This document shows positions 44,043-53,600 of a stretch of DNA of 64,000 nt, piece by piece. Within the stretch, counting starts at the first letter, position 1. Every line of letters begins with the position of its first letter. A program made the translations under genes and the position numbers. This stretch comes from Amycolatopsis rubida (GTDB lineage: Bacteria > Actinomycetota > Actinomycetes > Mycobacteriales > Pseudonocardiaceae). The stretch spans positions 124,001 through 188,000 of the forward strand of contig NZ_FOWC01000001.1 in the NCBI RefSeq assembly GCF_900115345.1, written 5' to 3'. Below the pieces are notes generated by a model. It did not search any database and was not told where the DNA came from. It saw only the letters and a program-made list of their open reading frames with translations.

Positions 44043-45307
44043 TGCGCACCGGGCCCGAAATGCACGCTCTGGTGGAACGGTTGTACCCGTTCTGCCGGAG
44101 CATCACCGGCGACGGCGTACGGCAGACCCTTGCCGTCATCGGCGAGCACCTCCCGCTCGACCGGTACGAGGTGCCCAGCGGCACCGAGGTGCTGGACTGG
44201 ACCGTGCCGCCGGAGTGGAACATCCGCGACGCCTTCGTCGCGGATTCCTCCGGACGGCGGGTGATCGACTTCCGGAAGTCAAACCTGCACGTGGTCGGCT
44301 ACAGCGTCCCGGTCGACCGAGTCGTCAGCCTCACCGAGCTGCGCACGCACCTGCACACGCTGCCCGAGCAGCCGTCGCTGATCCCGTACCGCACCAGTTA
44401 CTACTCCCCCACCTGGGGTTTTTGCCTCGCCCAAGACGTCCTCGACACGCTGCCGGACGGCGACTACCACGTCAAAATCGACTCGACGCTCGCCGACGGC
44501 CACCTCACCTACGGCGAGCATGTCGTGCCGGGCGAGGTGTCCGACGAGGTGCTCGTCTCGTGCCACCTCTGCCATCCGTCGCTGGCCAACGACAACCTCG
44601 CCGGCATCGCGGTCGCCGTCGCGCTCGCGCACGCGCTGGCCGGAGAAAAGCCGTACTACACCTACCGGTTCCTGTTCATGCCCGGCACGATCGGCGCGAT
44701 CACCTGGCTGGCGCGCAATTCCGAGCGCATCGAGCAGGTCAAGCACGGCGTCGTGCTGGCCTGTGCCGGAGACCGGGGTTCGCTGACCTACAAGCGCAGC
44801 CGACGCGGGGACGCCGACATCGACCGCGTCTTCGCGCACATCCTCAAGGACAAACCGCACGAGATCCGCGAGTTCTCGCCGTACGGCTACGACGAGCGCC
44901 AGTTCTGCTCTCCCGGTTTCAACCTCGGCGTCGGCTCGCTCACCCGCACGCCGTACGCGGGCTACCCGGAGTACCACACTTCGGCGGACAACCCGTCCTT
45001 CGTCGACCCGGATTCGATGGCCGACACCCTCGACACGCTGCGGACGGCGCTTTCCGTGCTGGACCGCAACCGGCGCTACGTGAACCTCAGCCCGTACGGC
45101 GAACCGCAGCTCGGCAAGCGCGGACTGTACGACTCGCTCGGCGGGCGCAGCGACGCGAAACAAGCGCAGCTGGCCATGCTGTGGGTGCTCAGCCTCTCCG
45201 ACGGCGACCACAGCCTCCTCGACATCGCCGAACGGGCGGACCTGCCCTTCGGTGCCGTGGCCGCGGCGGCCGATGCCCTTCAGGCCGCCGGACTGCTGAA
45301 GGAGTGA
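44042..45307 (+). CDS. DUF4910 (aminopeptidase-like) protein with C-terminal winged helix
   Basis: 421 aa from ATG at 44042 (TGATG overlap with the epimerase stop). Order: an N-terminal DUF4910/DUF2172-type region (RLYPFCRSITGDGVRQTLAVIGEHLPL), then an M28-peptidase-like core with EVLVSCHLCHPSLANDNLAGIAVAVALAHAL and GYDERQFCSPGFNLGVGSL, then a winged-helix tail (SLLDIAERADLPFGAVAAAADALQAAGL). Metal ligands (His/Asp) look retained. The family recurs in bacterial polysaccharide and natural-product sugar loci without an established reaction. It might hydrolyse an amide or acyl group on a sugar intermediate; this is inference. Confidence 0.85.
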   Translation: MRTGPEMHALVERLYPFCRSITGDGVRQTLAVIGEHLPLDRYEVPSGTEVLDWTVPPEWNIRDAFVADSSGRRVIDFRKSNLHVVGYSVPVDRVVSLTELRTHLHTLPEQPSLIPYRTSYYSPTWGFCLAQDVLDTLPDGDYHVKIDSTLADGHLTYGEHVVPGEVSDEVLVSCHLCHPSLANDNLAGIAVAVALAHALAGEKPYYTYRFLFMPGTIGAITWLARNSERIEQVKHGVVLACAGDRGSLTYKRSRRGDADIDRVFAHILKDKPHEIREFSPYGYDERQFCSPGFNLGVGSLTRTPYAGYPEYHTSADNPSFVDPDSMADTLDTLRTALSVLDRNRRYVNLSPYGEPQLGKRGLYDSLGGRSDAKQAQLAMLWVLSLSDGDHSLLDIAERADLPFGAVAAAADALQAAGLLKE

Positions 45308-45311
45308 GGCC

Positions 45312-46640
45312 ATGCCGTCGATCCTGCGTTCGCGAGCCGTCCGCGCGATGGCGGGACGGCTCAGCTGGGGCCTCGGGGACCAGGCCGTTTCGAGCCTGAC
45401 CAACTTCGTGGTCGGCCTTTACGTCGCGCGCTCGCTCGGCGCGACGGCGTTCGGCCTGTTCAGCATCGCGTGGGTGACCTACGGCGTCCTTCTCAACATC
45501 TCCCGCGGCCTCGCCACCGACCCGTTGATGGTGCGCTTCTCCGGCGTCGCCAGGGCGAGCTGGCGGGCCGCGGTGGGCCAGGCCGTCGGGACGGCGTTCG
45601 TGGTGGGCGTCGCTTCCGGTGCGGTCAGCGTCCTTTTTGGACTCCTGGTGGGCGGGGCGCTCGGCGGGGCGTTCGTGGCGCTCGGGGTGGTGCTGCCGTT
45701 CCTGCTCGTCCAGGACGCCTGGCGGTTCGGGTTCTTCGCGCAGGGCACTGGGCACAAGGCGTTCCTCAACGACGGAATCCAGGCCGTCGCGTTGTTCCCG
45801 GCGCTGGTGCTGGCCGCGCGTTACGACACCGTGGTCGCGTTCCTGCTGGCCTGGGGCTGTTCCGCCGGGGTCGCGGCCGCGTTCGGCTGGGTGCAGACGA
45901 GCGTGCTGCCGCGGCTCGACGGGGTGCGCGAGTGGCTGCGGGACCATCGCGATCTAGGCGTGCGCTATCTCGTGGAGAACGTCAGCAACAGCGGTTCGTC
46001 GCAGCTGCGGGCGTACGGGCTGGGCGCGATTTCCGGGTTGGCCGCGGTCGGCACGGTGCGCGGGGCGGAACAGCTGCTCGGCCCGTTTCTCGCGCTGCTC
46101 ATGGGACTTTCCCTCGTCACTGTCGCCGAGGGGGCGCGGGTGCTCCGGCAGTCGCCGCATCGGCTGTGGCACTTCTGCGTGGTACTCGGCGCCGCGCAGG
46201 CGGCAGCTGCCCTGATCTGGGGACTCGGACTGTGGTTCTTCATCCCCGACGACGCCGGCCGGTTCGTGCTCGGTTCGCTCTGGGACAGCTCGTCGCCGCT
46301 GGTCCCGGCGGTCACGATGGCGGTCGTCGGCGCGAGCTTCACCACCGGCGCGACGGCCGGGTTGCGTGCGCTCGGGATGGCGCGGCGGAGCTTGCGGTCG
46401 CAGCTGATCTCGTCCGCGTGCTACGTCGTGTTCGGCCTGATCGGGGCCGTGCTCGGCGGCGCGGCCGGTTCGGAGTGGGGCGTCGCGGCCGCCACGCTGA
46501 CCGGTTCGGCCGTGTGGTGGTGGCAGCTGCGCAGCGCGCTGCGCGACCACTTCGCGGCGGCCGTCGAATTTCCCGCCGCGTCAGGTTCATTCAGCCAAGC
46601 AGAACTCCATTCGGCCTCCGAGGAGATGAAACCGGCATGA
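45312..46640 (+). CDS. Polysaccharide flippase-like membrane protein (Wzx/MATE-type)
   Basis: 442 aa with about 12 hydrophobic helices and a typical MVF/Wzx start (LSWGLGDQAVSSLTNFVVGLYVARSLGATAFGLFS). It should flip a lipid-linked oligosaccharide across the membrane. GAAGGAG precedes ATG at 45312. Position between sugar-modifying and glycosyltransferase genes fits. No Wzy polymerase is in this operon, but one occurs in the second glycan locus (58399-59607). Confidence 0.88.
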   Translation: MPSILRSRAVRAMAGRLSWGLGDQAVSSLTNFVVGLYVARSLGATAFGLFSIAWVTYGVLLNISRGLATDPLMVRFSGVARASWRAAVGQAVGTAFVVGVASGAVSVLFGLLVGGALGGAFVALGVVLPFLLVQDAWRFGFFAQGTGHKAFLNDGIQAVALFPALVLAARYDTVVAFLLAWGCSAGVAAAFGWVQTSVLPRLDGVREWLRDHRDLGVRYLVENVSNSGSSQLRAYGLGAISGLAAVGTVRGAEQLLGPFLALLMGLSLVTVAEGARVLRQSPHRLWHFCVVLGAAQAAAALIWGLGLWFFIPDDAGRFVLGSLWDSSSPLVPAVTMAVVGASFTTGATAGLRALGMARRSLRSQLISSACYVVFGLIGAVLGGAAGSEWGVAAATLTGSAVWWWQLRSALRDHFAAAVEFPAASGSFSQAELHSASEEMKPA

Positions 46641-47590
46641 GCACGGTCCCCCGGCTGACCATCGGTCTGCCCGTGTACAACGGCGAGGAATTCCTCAGCG
46701 AAGCACTCGACGCGCTGCTCGGACAGACCTACGAAGACTTCGAACTGATCATCTCCGACAACGCGTCTCAGGACGGCACGGAAGAGATCGCCCGGAAGTA
46801 CGCTCAGGAGGACTCGCGGATCCGGTATCTGCGCCAGCCGCGCAACATCGGCGCGACCCCGAACCACAACATCCTGCTCGACCAGGCGCGCGGCGAGCTG
46901 TTCAAATGGGCCTCGCACGACGATCTCTACGGCCGGGAGCTGCTGGCCAAGTGCGTTGAAGCGCTCGACGCTCGGCCGGAGATGATCCTCGCGCATTCGC
47001 ACCAGGCGATCATCGACGAGAACGGCGCGGTGACAGTGCCGCTGGACTACCGGCACCAGACTGACGCGCCGCGGCCGTCGGTGCGGTTCAGAAGCCTGCT
47101 GTTCGAGCCCGGCGGAGACGATTTCTACGGCGTGCTGCGCACCGAGGTGCTGCGCAGGGTCACTCCGATGGACAGCTACCACCACGCCGATCGCACGTAC
47201 GTGGCCGAGCTGGCGCTGCACGGGCCGTTCTATCAAGTGCCTGAGCTGCTGTACTTCCGCCGTGACCATCCAGACCGGGCGGAACGCGCGAACCCGAGCA
47301 AACGCTCCCGGTGCGCGAATCTCGATCCGAAGCGCGGCAACGCGGTCACGAACCCGACCGCGCGGCTGCTCGCCGAGTACGTCTGGGGTTTCGTGCACGG
47401 AATCCGCTCCGCGCCGCTGTCGTCGGGAGAACGCCGCGCCTGCTACCTCGCCCTGGTCGAATGGTTTGCCAGCCGGGCCCGGCCCGGTGGCGGCGGGGAA
47501 CGCGTCGAGGACCGGGCTCCGGTGCACGCGGCCGAACTCAACCTCACGGTCGACCGGGTGGTCGCGGGGCGCGAACGGCGGGTGCTGTGA
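46637..47590 (+). CDS. Family 2 glycosyltransferase
   Basis: 317 aa from ATG at 46637, overlapping the flippase stop. GT-A fold: LTIGLPVYNGEEFLSEALDALLGQTYEDFELIISDNASQDGT, RNIGATPNHNILLDQARGE and the metal site WASHDDLYG (DxD-like HDD). It transfers a sugar to a lipid-linked acceptor. No membrane helices; cytoplasmic face. Next gene's GTG overlaps its stop. Confidence 0.92.
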   Translation: MSTVPRLTIGLPVYNGEEFLSEALDALLGQTYEDFELIISDNASQDGTEEIARKYAQEDSRIRYLRQPRNIGATPNHNILLDQARGELFKWASHDDLYGRELLAKCVEALDARPEMILAHSHQAIIDENGAVTVPLDYRHQTDAPRPSVRFRSLLFEPGGDDFYGVLRTEVLRRVTPMDSYHHADRTYVAELALHGPFYQVPELLYFRRDHPDRAERANPSKRSRCANLDPKRGNAVTNPTARLLAEYVWGFVHGIRSAPLSSGERRACYLALVEWFASRARPGGGGERVEDRAPVHAAELNLTVDRVVAGRERRVL

Positions 47591-48768
47591 CTGTTCGAGT
47601 CGGCGTCTTCGGACTGCTCGGTTCAGGCAACCTCGGCAATGACGGTTCGCTGGAGGCGGTGCTCGGCTTCCTGCGAGCCGAACATCCGTACGCGAAGGTG
47701 TCCGCGTTCTGCGGCGGGTCGGACACTATTCGCGCGCGGTACGGGATCCCGGCGGTGCGGCTGAACTGGTACAGCGGCGAATACCGGCCCGCTTCCGGGC
47801 TGCGGTCGATCGTGGTGAAAGCTCTCGGGAAGGTCATCGACGTCTTCCGGACGGCGTGGTGGGTCCGGCGGCAGAACGTGGTGATCGTTCCCGGCATGGG
47901 TGTGCTGGAGGCGACGCTTCCGCTGCGACCGTGGGGATTTCCGTACGCGCTGTTCCTGCTCTCGCTGTGCGGGCGGCTGGGGCGGACGAAGGTCGCACTG
48001 GTCAGCGTGGGCGCCGACCGGATTCGGGTGCCGGCGACGCGGTTGCTGGTGCGATCCGCGACGCAGCTCGCGACGTACCGGTCCTTCCGCGATGAGCTGT
48101 CGCGCTCGGCGATGGCCGACATGGGTGTACGGGTGACGAACGACCGTGTGTATCCCGATCTTGCCTTCGCCCTGCCGACGCCCGCCGCGGTGGAGGATCC
48201 GCGTGCCGTTGGCGTCGGCGTGATGGCTTATTACGGCGGCAACGACGACCGTGCCCGCGGCGAGGAGATTTACCGGGCGTACGTGGACGCGATGACGGAG
48301 TTCGTGCGGTATCTGGTCGGCCAGGAGCGTCCGGTCCGGCTCTTCATCGGCGACCGGATCGACCGCGAGGTGGTGCAGGAGATCGTCGAGACGGTCGACT
48401 CGCCGCTGCTGTCCGCGGCCGTCCCCGGCACGCTCGGCGAGCTGATGCGCGCGATGGCCGAAGTGGGCACGGTCGTGGCTACCCGGTACCACAATGTGTT
48501 GTGCGCGTTGAAGGTCGGGCGGCCGACGGTCGCCATCGGCTACGCGAAGAAGAACGACGTGCTGATGGCCGAAATGGGGCTCGGCGAGTTCTGCCAGGAG
48601 GCGCGCGCGATCGATGTGCCGCGGCTGATCGGCCAGTTCGAGGAATCGCAGCGGCGGGCTCCGGAGCTGAAGGCGGAACTCGCCGCTCGCAACGAAGCCC
48701 GCAACCAGCAGTTGAAAGACCAGTTCGCCCTGTTGTCGAGGACACTCATTCCCGCGGAGGTGTCGTGA
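47587..48768 (+). CDS. Polysaccharide pyruvyl transferase-family protein
   Basis: 393 aa, GTG at 47587. Features of PF04230 proteins: GVFGLLGSGNLGNDGSLEAVLG, VVIVPGMGVLEATLPLRPWGFP, and near the C-terminus VVATRYHNVLCALKVGRPTVAIGYAKKND. The family adds pyruvate ketals to polysaccharides or acts as a GT-like sugar modifier. Next gene's start overlaps by 4 nt. Confidence 0.9.
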   Translation: MTVRVGVFGLLGSGNLGNDGSLEAVLGFLRAEHPYAKVSAFCGGSDTIRARYGIPAVRLNWYSGEYRPASGLRSIVVKALGKVIDVFRTAWWVRRQNVVIVPGMGVLEATLPLRPWGFPYALFLLSLCGRLGRTKVALVSVGADRIRVPATRLLVRSATQLATYRSFRDELSRSAMADMGVRVTNDRVYPDLAFALPTPAAVEDPRAVGVGVMAYYGGNDDRARGEEIYRAYVDAMTEFVRYLVGQERPVRLFIGDRIDREVVQEIVETVDSPLLSAAVPGTLGELMRAMAEVGTVVATRYHNVLCALKVGRPTVAIGYAKKNDVLMAEMGLGEFCQEARAIDVPRLIGQFEESQRRAPELKAELAARNEARNQQLKDQFALLSRTLIPAEVS

Positions 48769-49304
48769 AAGCCGTTCCCGTGCCGTCGATTTCCGGCGTG
48801 TGGCTCTTTCAGCCGACACCGCACCGAGACGATCGCGGCTTCTTCTCGCGGACCTTCGACGCCGGCGTCGCACGGTCGGCCGGCATCGATCCGGACGGGT
48901 TCGCCCAAGACAGCGTGTCCCGCTCGGTACGCGGCGTCGTGCGCGGGATGCACCTGCGGTCCGGGGCCGGCGAGGCGAAGCTGGTGCGTTGTTCGTACGG
49001 AGAGGTGTTCGACGTCGTGGTCGACCTGCGGCCGGGATCGCCGACTTTCCGTGCCCTGGAAACGTTTCGCCTCTCAGGCGACACCCAGGAGAGCATCTAT
49101 GTCCCGGCCGGCTGTGCACACGGTTTCCAGGCGCTGAGCGAGGTCGCCGACGTGTCGTACCGGATCGACCGCGCGCACGACCCGTCCGAGGACGTCGCCA
49201 TCGCGCACGACGACCCGGAGCTCGCCATCCCGTGGCCGCTGCCCGCGGCTTTGCTGTCCGAACGCGACGCGTCGGCTCCTTCACTGGCCGATGCCTTGAG
49301 GTGA
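48765..49304 (+). CDS. rfbC: dTDP-4-dehydrorhamnose 3,5-epimerase-like protein
   Basis: 179 aa, GTG at 48765. Cupin RmlC family: PTPHRDDRGFFSRTFDA, VVRGMHLRSGAGEAKLVRCSYGEVFDVVVDLR, and SIYVPAGCAHGFQALSEVADVSYRID. The catalytic His of RGMHLR is present. It may be a true dTDP-rhamnose-pathway enzyme, working with RfbA encoded at 24930, or a specialised NDP-sugar epimerase of this operon. The symbol denotes the family. Confidence 0.88.
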   Translation: MKAVPVPSISGVWLFQPTPHRDDRGFFSRTFDAGVARSAGIDPDGFAQDSVSRSVRGVVRGMHLRSGAGEAKLVRCSYGEVFDVVVDLRPGSPTFRALETFRLSGDTQESIYVPAGCAHGFQALSEVADVSYRIDRAHDPSEDVAIAHDDPELAIPWPLPAALLSERDASAPSLADALR

Positions 49305-49310
49305 CCCGTC

Positions 49311-50621
49311 ATGGACCTGCCCCTCTCCCGGATCGCGAACGAACGCCTGCACCGCGCCATCCCCGGCGGTGCGCACACCTACGCCAAAGGCGAGGACCAA
49401 TACCCGGAAAATCTCGCGCCGGTCATCTCCCACGGCCGCGGCGCCTACGTCTGGGACGTCGACGGCAACCAGTACCTCGAATACGGTTCCGGCCTGCGCG
49501 CGGTCAGCCTCGGCCACGTGCATCCGCGGGTGACCTCGGCCGTGCGCGACGTGCTGGAGCGGGGCAACAACTTCGTTCGTCCATCCATTGTGGAGCTTGA
49601 AGCGGCGGAACAGTTCCTGGAGACGGTGCCGACCGCGGACATGGTGAAGTTCGCGAAGAACGGCTCCGACGCGACGACCGCCGCCGTCCGGCTCGCCCGC
49701 GCCGCCACCGGACGGCCGCTGGTCGCCCAATGCGCCGACCACGCGTTCTTCTCCACCGACGACTGGTTCATCGGCACCACCCCGATGTGCTCCGGAGTTC
49801 CCGCCGCGACGATGGCGATGACGGTGCCGTTCCCGTACGGCGACCTCCCGGCGGCCGAGCAGATGCTGCGGCAGTTCCACGGGCAGGTGGCGTGCCTGAT
49901 CCTGGAACCCACCAAGGGCGTGGACCCGCCCGAGGGCTACCTCGCCGGGCTGCTCGAACTCGCGCATCAGCACGGCGCGCTGGTGATCTTCGATGAGATG
50001 ATCACCGGGTTCCGCTACTCCGAGCACGGTGCACAGGGACTGTACGGCGTAACGCCGGATCTCTCGACGTTCGGCAAAGCGCTCGGCAACGGCTTCGCGG
50101 TCGCGGCGTTGGCCGGCCGACGGGACTTGATGGAGCTGGGCGGCCTACGCGATTCGCGGGACCGGGTGTTCCTGCTGTCGACGACGCACGGCGCGGAGAC
50201 CCCCGCACTGGCCGCCGCTATGGCGGTAATCGAGGTCTACGCGGCGGAGGACGTGACGGCTCGGCTGCACGCGCTCGGGGCGCGGCTGGCTGCCGGGGTG
50301 AGCGAGGCAGCGGCTGCGCACGGGGTCAGCGAGCGGGTGCTGGTGCGGGGGCGGGACAGCAATCTGGTGTTCGCGACCCTCGATGGGGATGGCGCTCCGT
50401 CGCAGGAGTACCGGACGTTGTTCATGCGGCGCTTGCTGGAGAACGGGGTACTGGCTCCGTCCTTTGTGGTCAGTGCGGCGATGACGGAGCAGGACATCGA
50501 CCGGACCGTGGAAGTGGTCGCGTCGGCCTGCGTGGCGTACCGGAAAGCGCTGGAGGCCGGGGATCCGTCGCCGTGGCTGGGCGGGCGTCCGGTCAAGCCG
50601 GTGTTTCGCCGAAAAGCCTGA
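49311..50621 (+). CDS. Class III PLP aminotransferase of the glutamate-1-semialdehyde aminomutase type, sugar operon member
   Basis: 436 aa. GSA-aminomutase-like start (RLHRAIPGGAHTYAKGEDQYPE), KNGSDATTAAVRLARAATG (PLP phosphate loop), VIFDEMITGFRYS and the PLP lysine in STFGKALGNGFAVAAL. The haem-pathway enzyme has GGVNSPVRA instead, so this is not the usual hemL. As the last gene of the operon it probably transaminates a keto-sugar or a linked keto compound. Its 3' end overlaps the convergent regulator gene by 29 nt. Confidence 0.87.
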   Translation: MDLPLSRIANERLHRAIPGGAHTYAKGEDQYPENLAPVISHGRGAYVWDVDGNQYLEYGSGLRAVSLGHVHPRVTSAVRDVLERGNNFVRPSIVELEAAEQFLETVPTADMVKFAKNGSDATTAAVRLARAATGRPLVAQCADHAFFSTDDWFIGTTPMCSGVPAATMAMTVPFPYGDLPAAEQMLRQFHGQVACLILEPTKGVDPPEGYLAGLLELAHQHGALVIFDEMITGFRYSEHGAQGLYGVTPDLSTFGKALGNGFAVAALAGRRDLMELGGLRDSRDRVFLLSTTHGAETPALAAAMAVIEVYAAEDVTARLHALGARLAAGVSEAAAAHGVSERVLVRGRDSNLVFATLDGDGAPSQEYRTLFMRRLLENGVLAPSFVVSAAMTEQDIDRTVEVVASACVAYRKALEAGDPSPWLGGRPVKPVFRRKA

Positions 50622-53600
50622 CCCGCACCGAGAGCAGGGCCGACGGAACGGTCAACTGCCAGCCGCGCTCGTAGGCGGCAGCGAAACCCTCGTCGCCAAG
50701 TTCGGTGCGGGAGCGGGCGCTCAGCGCGCGGATCTGCAGATCGGTCCGGTCGTGCGCACCGCGCAGCCTGGCCGCCGCGCCGAGCAGGGCGGCCGCGTCT
50801 CGGTAGCGCCCGTACAGCGCGGCGACACCGGCTACAGCCACTGCCACCATCGCCAGGATCGGCATGTCCGAGCTGTCCACCGCGGCGAGGTACGCCCGGC
50901 TCAGCGCCGCTTCGGCCCCTGGTCCGTCGCCGGTCTCGAGGCAGAGCGCACCGCGCGCCACGGAGATCAGGGCCTGATTGTGGCCGCCGCCGGACTGCGG
51001 GTGTTCCGACAGCCCGGCCTCGACCGAATCGAGCAGCTCGCGGGCCCGGTCCAGATCGCCGATCCGCACCCACAGGCCAGCTTCCAGCGCGTCGGTCAGG
51101 ATCCCGAGTTCGGGAGAGGACACGCGCTCCCGGTTGGCGGCGATCATCCCGGCCGCCCGCGCGGTTTCGCCGCGCCGGACGTGCAGGTCGATCGAACGCA
51201 GGTTGAGGAAGACCTCGTCGCTGACGCTGAGCGAGCCGAACTCGCGGGCCAGCGTCCTGGCCTGGGCCAGATCGGCCAGCCCGCCGCCGAGATCGCCGTC
51301 GTACTGCCGCAGCAGCGCGCGCAGCGGCAGTGCGGTGGCGAGACCCCAGCGGTCGCCGGCCCGGCCGAAGATCTCCAGCGCGGCGGCGACGTCGCCGCGG
51401 ACCTGGTCGAAGTGACCCGCGTTCTCCGCGAACTGAGCCCGGAACAGGGACGCCAGCCCGGATAGCCATTCGTCCGGTCCGTCGATGAACCGCTGAACGG
51501 TCTCCGGCGACGCGCTCGTCTCCGGGATGGTGGCCAGCCGGAGCGCGACCAGCGCGCCGGCGAAGGACGGCAGCTCCGGCCGGTCGGCGAGCGCCCGCAG
51601 GTGCTCGCGCCAGTCGGCGGGCGGGGCATAGGCGGCGAACCGGTTGATCAGCAGCACCTGCTCGGCGACGGCGCGCAGCACGCTCGGCTGCGCGCCCGGC
51701 GTCGAAACCGCCTCGCCGAGCCAATGAACCGCGTCGGTGTGGCTGCCGAGCATCTGCCAGTACCAGGTCAGGTTCACCGCGAGCCCGATCGCGCCGTCGG
51801 CGTCGCCGGTGTCGCAGAGGTGGCGCAGGGCGGCGAGCACGTTGTCGTACTCGGCGCGGAGCACCCGCAGCGCGTCCAGCTGCCGAGGGCCGCGCAGCAG
51901 CGGGTCGTTTTGGGCGACCAGACCTGCGAAGTACCCGGCGGCGAGGTCCCGCACGCTGGTCCGGAGTTCTTGTGCGGCAAGGCTTTCCAGCCCGTATTCG
52001 CGGATCGTCTCCAGCATCCGGTACCGGCCGGTGTCCGGGACGAGCCGCAGCAGCGACCGGTCGACCAGGTCCGCGAGCAGATACGGGATCTCACCGGGCG
52101 GCACCGCGGCGTCCGCGCAGACCGCGGCGGCCGAGTCCCGGGTGACTCCGCCGGGCAAGACCGAGATTCGTTCCGCGACCGTGCGCTCGTCCGGGCTGAG
52201 CAGCTCCCAGCTCCACGCGATGACCGCGCGCAGCGTGCGGTGCCGAGGGAAGGCGGTCCGGCTGCCGGTGGCGAGCAGCCGGAACCGGTCGGACAGACCG
52301 GCCGCCAGGTCTGGCAGGGCAAGCGTGCGCAGGCGGGCCGCGGCCAGTTCCAACGCCAGTGGCAAGCCGTCCAGGCCGCGGACCACCGTCGTGACGTCGG
52401 CGAGATTCGTCTGCTCCACCACGAAACCGGGACGCACGGCCGCGGCCCGCTCGGCGAACAGGCGCACCGCCGCGGTCCGCCGGGCCGGTTCGACCTCCGC
52501 GTCCGGCTCGGGCAGGGCGAGTGGGCCGAGCGGCACCAGCGCTTCGCCGTCGACGGCCAGCGGTTCACGGCTGGTGGCCAGCACCCGAAGCCCGGCGCAC
52601 CGGGACAGCAGCGCCTCCACCAGCTGGGCCACGGCGACGACGAGATGCTCGCAATTGTCCATCAGCAGCAACCGTTCCCGGCCGCCGAGCTGGTCCGCGA
52701 GCACGTCCAGCTCGGCACCCTCGACCCGCGTCCTCGCCTCGAACAGCGCGCCGCCGCGCATCCTGATCCCGGCCAGCACGGCCGCGCCGACCTCGGCCGG
52801 TTCGGAGACCGAAGCGAGGTCGATCAGCCAGGCGCCGCCCGGGTACTCGTGACGGCGGGCGGCTTCCAGCGCGAGCCGGGTCTTGCCTGCTCCGCCGGGG
52901 CCGAGCACGGTGATCAGCCTGCCGGCGGCGAGCAGTTCGCCGATCCGGGCGAGGTCGTCGTCCCGTCCGACGAAGCTGGTCAGCGCCGCCGGGAGGTTGC
53001 CCGGGCTTCCCGCGGGAACCGCCGCGACCGGGTTGCGCAGCAGGCGCAGATGCCGCTCTCGCAGTGCGGTGCCTGGGTCGGTGCCGAGGGTCTCGGCCAA
53101 CGCCTCGCGGATCTGTTCATAACAAGCGAGCGCGTCGGCTTGGCGGCCTCGTGCGGCCAGCGCGTCCATGAGCAGCGCTGCCGCCCGCTCGTGGACCGGG
53201 TGCTCAGCGAGCAAGCCGGACAGCCGGGTGGCAGCCGCCTCGACGCGGCCCAGCGACAGTTCGGCGTCGGCGAGATCAGCCACCGCTTCGACGGAGACCT
53301 GCGCGAGCCGGGTCGCGGCGGCTACCGACACCGCGGCGACGGCCGCTGGCTCGGCGCGGGGCTGGTCGCCCCACAGCGCCACGGCCTCGCCGAGCACGTC
53401 CGCGGCGGCCGACAGACCGCCGGTGCGCAGATAGTCCCGGCCAGCGGCGATGAGGTGTTCGAACCGCACCACGTCCACGTCCGCCGGAGCCACGTCCAGC
53501 CGATAGCCGCCAGCGGCCTGTACGACGACGTCCGCCGAACCGAGCATCCGGCGCAGCCGCGAGACGAGGGCCTGCAGAGCGTGTGCGGGATCGGCGGGCG

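Noticed and set aside
49311..50621. Calling the aminotransferase hemL
   Set aside because: The haem enzyme's GGVNSPVRA start is absent and the gene is embedded in a glycan operon; only the family likeness is supported.
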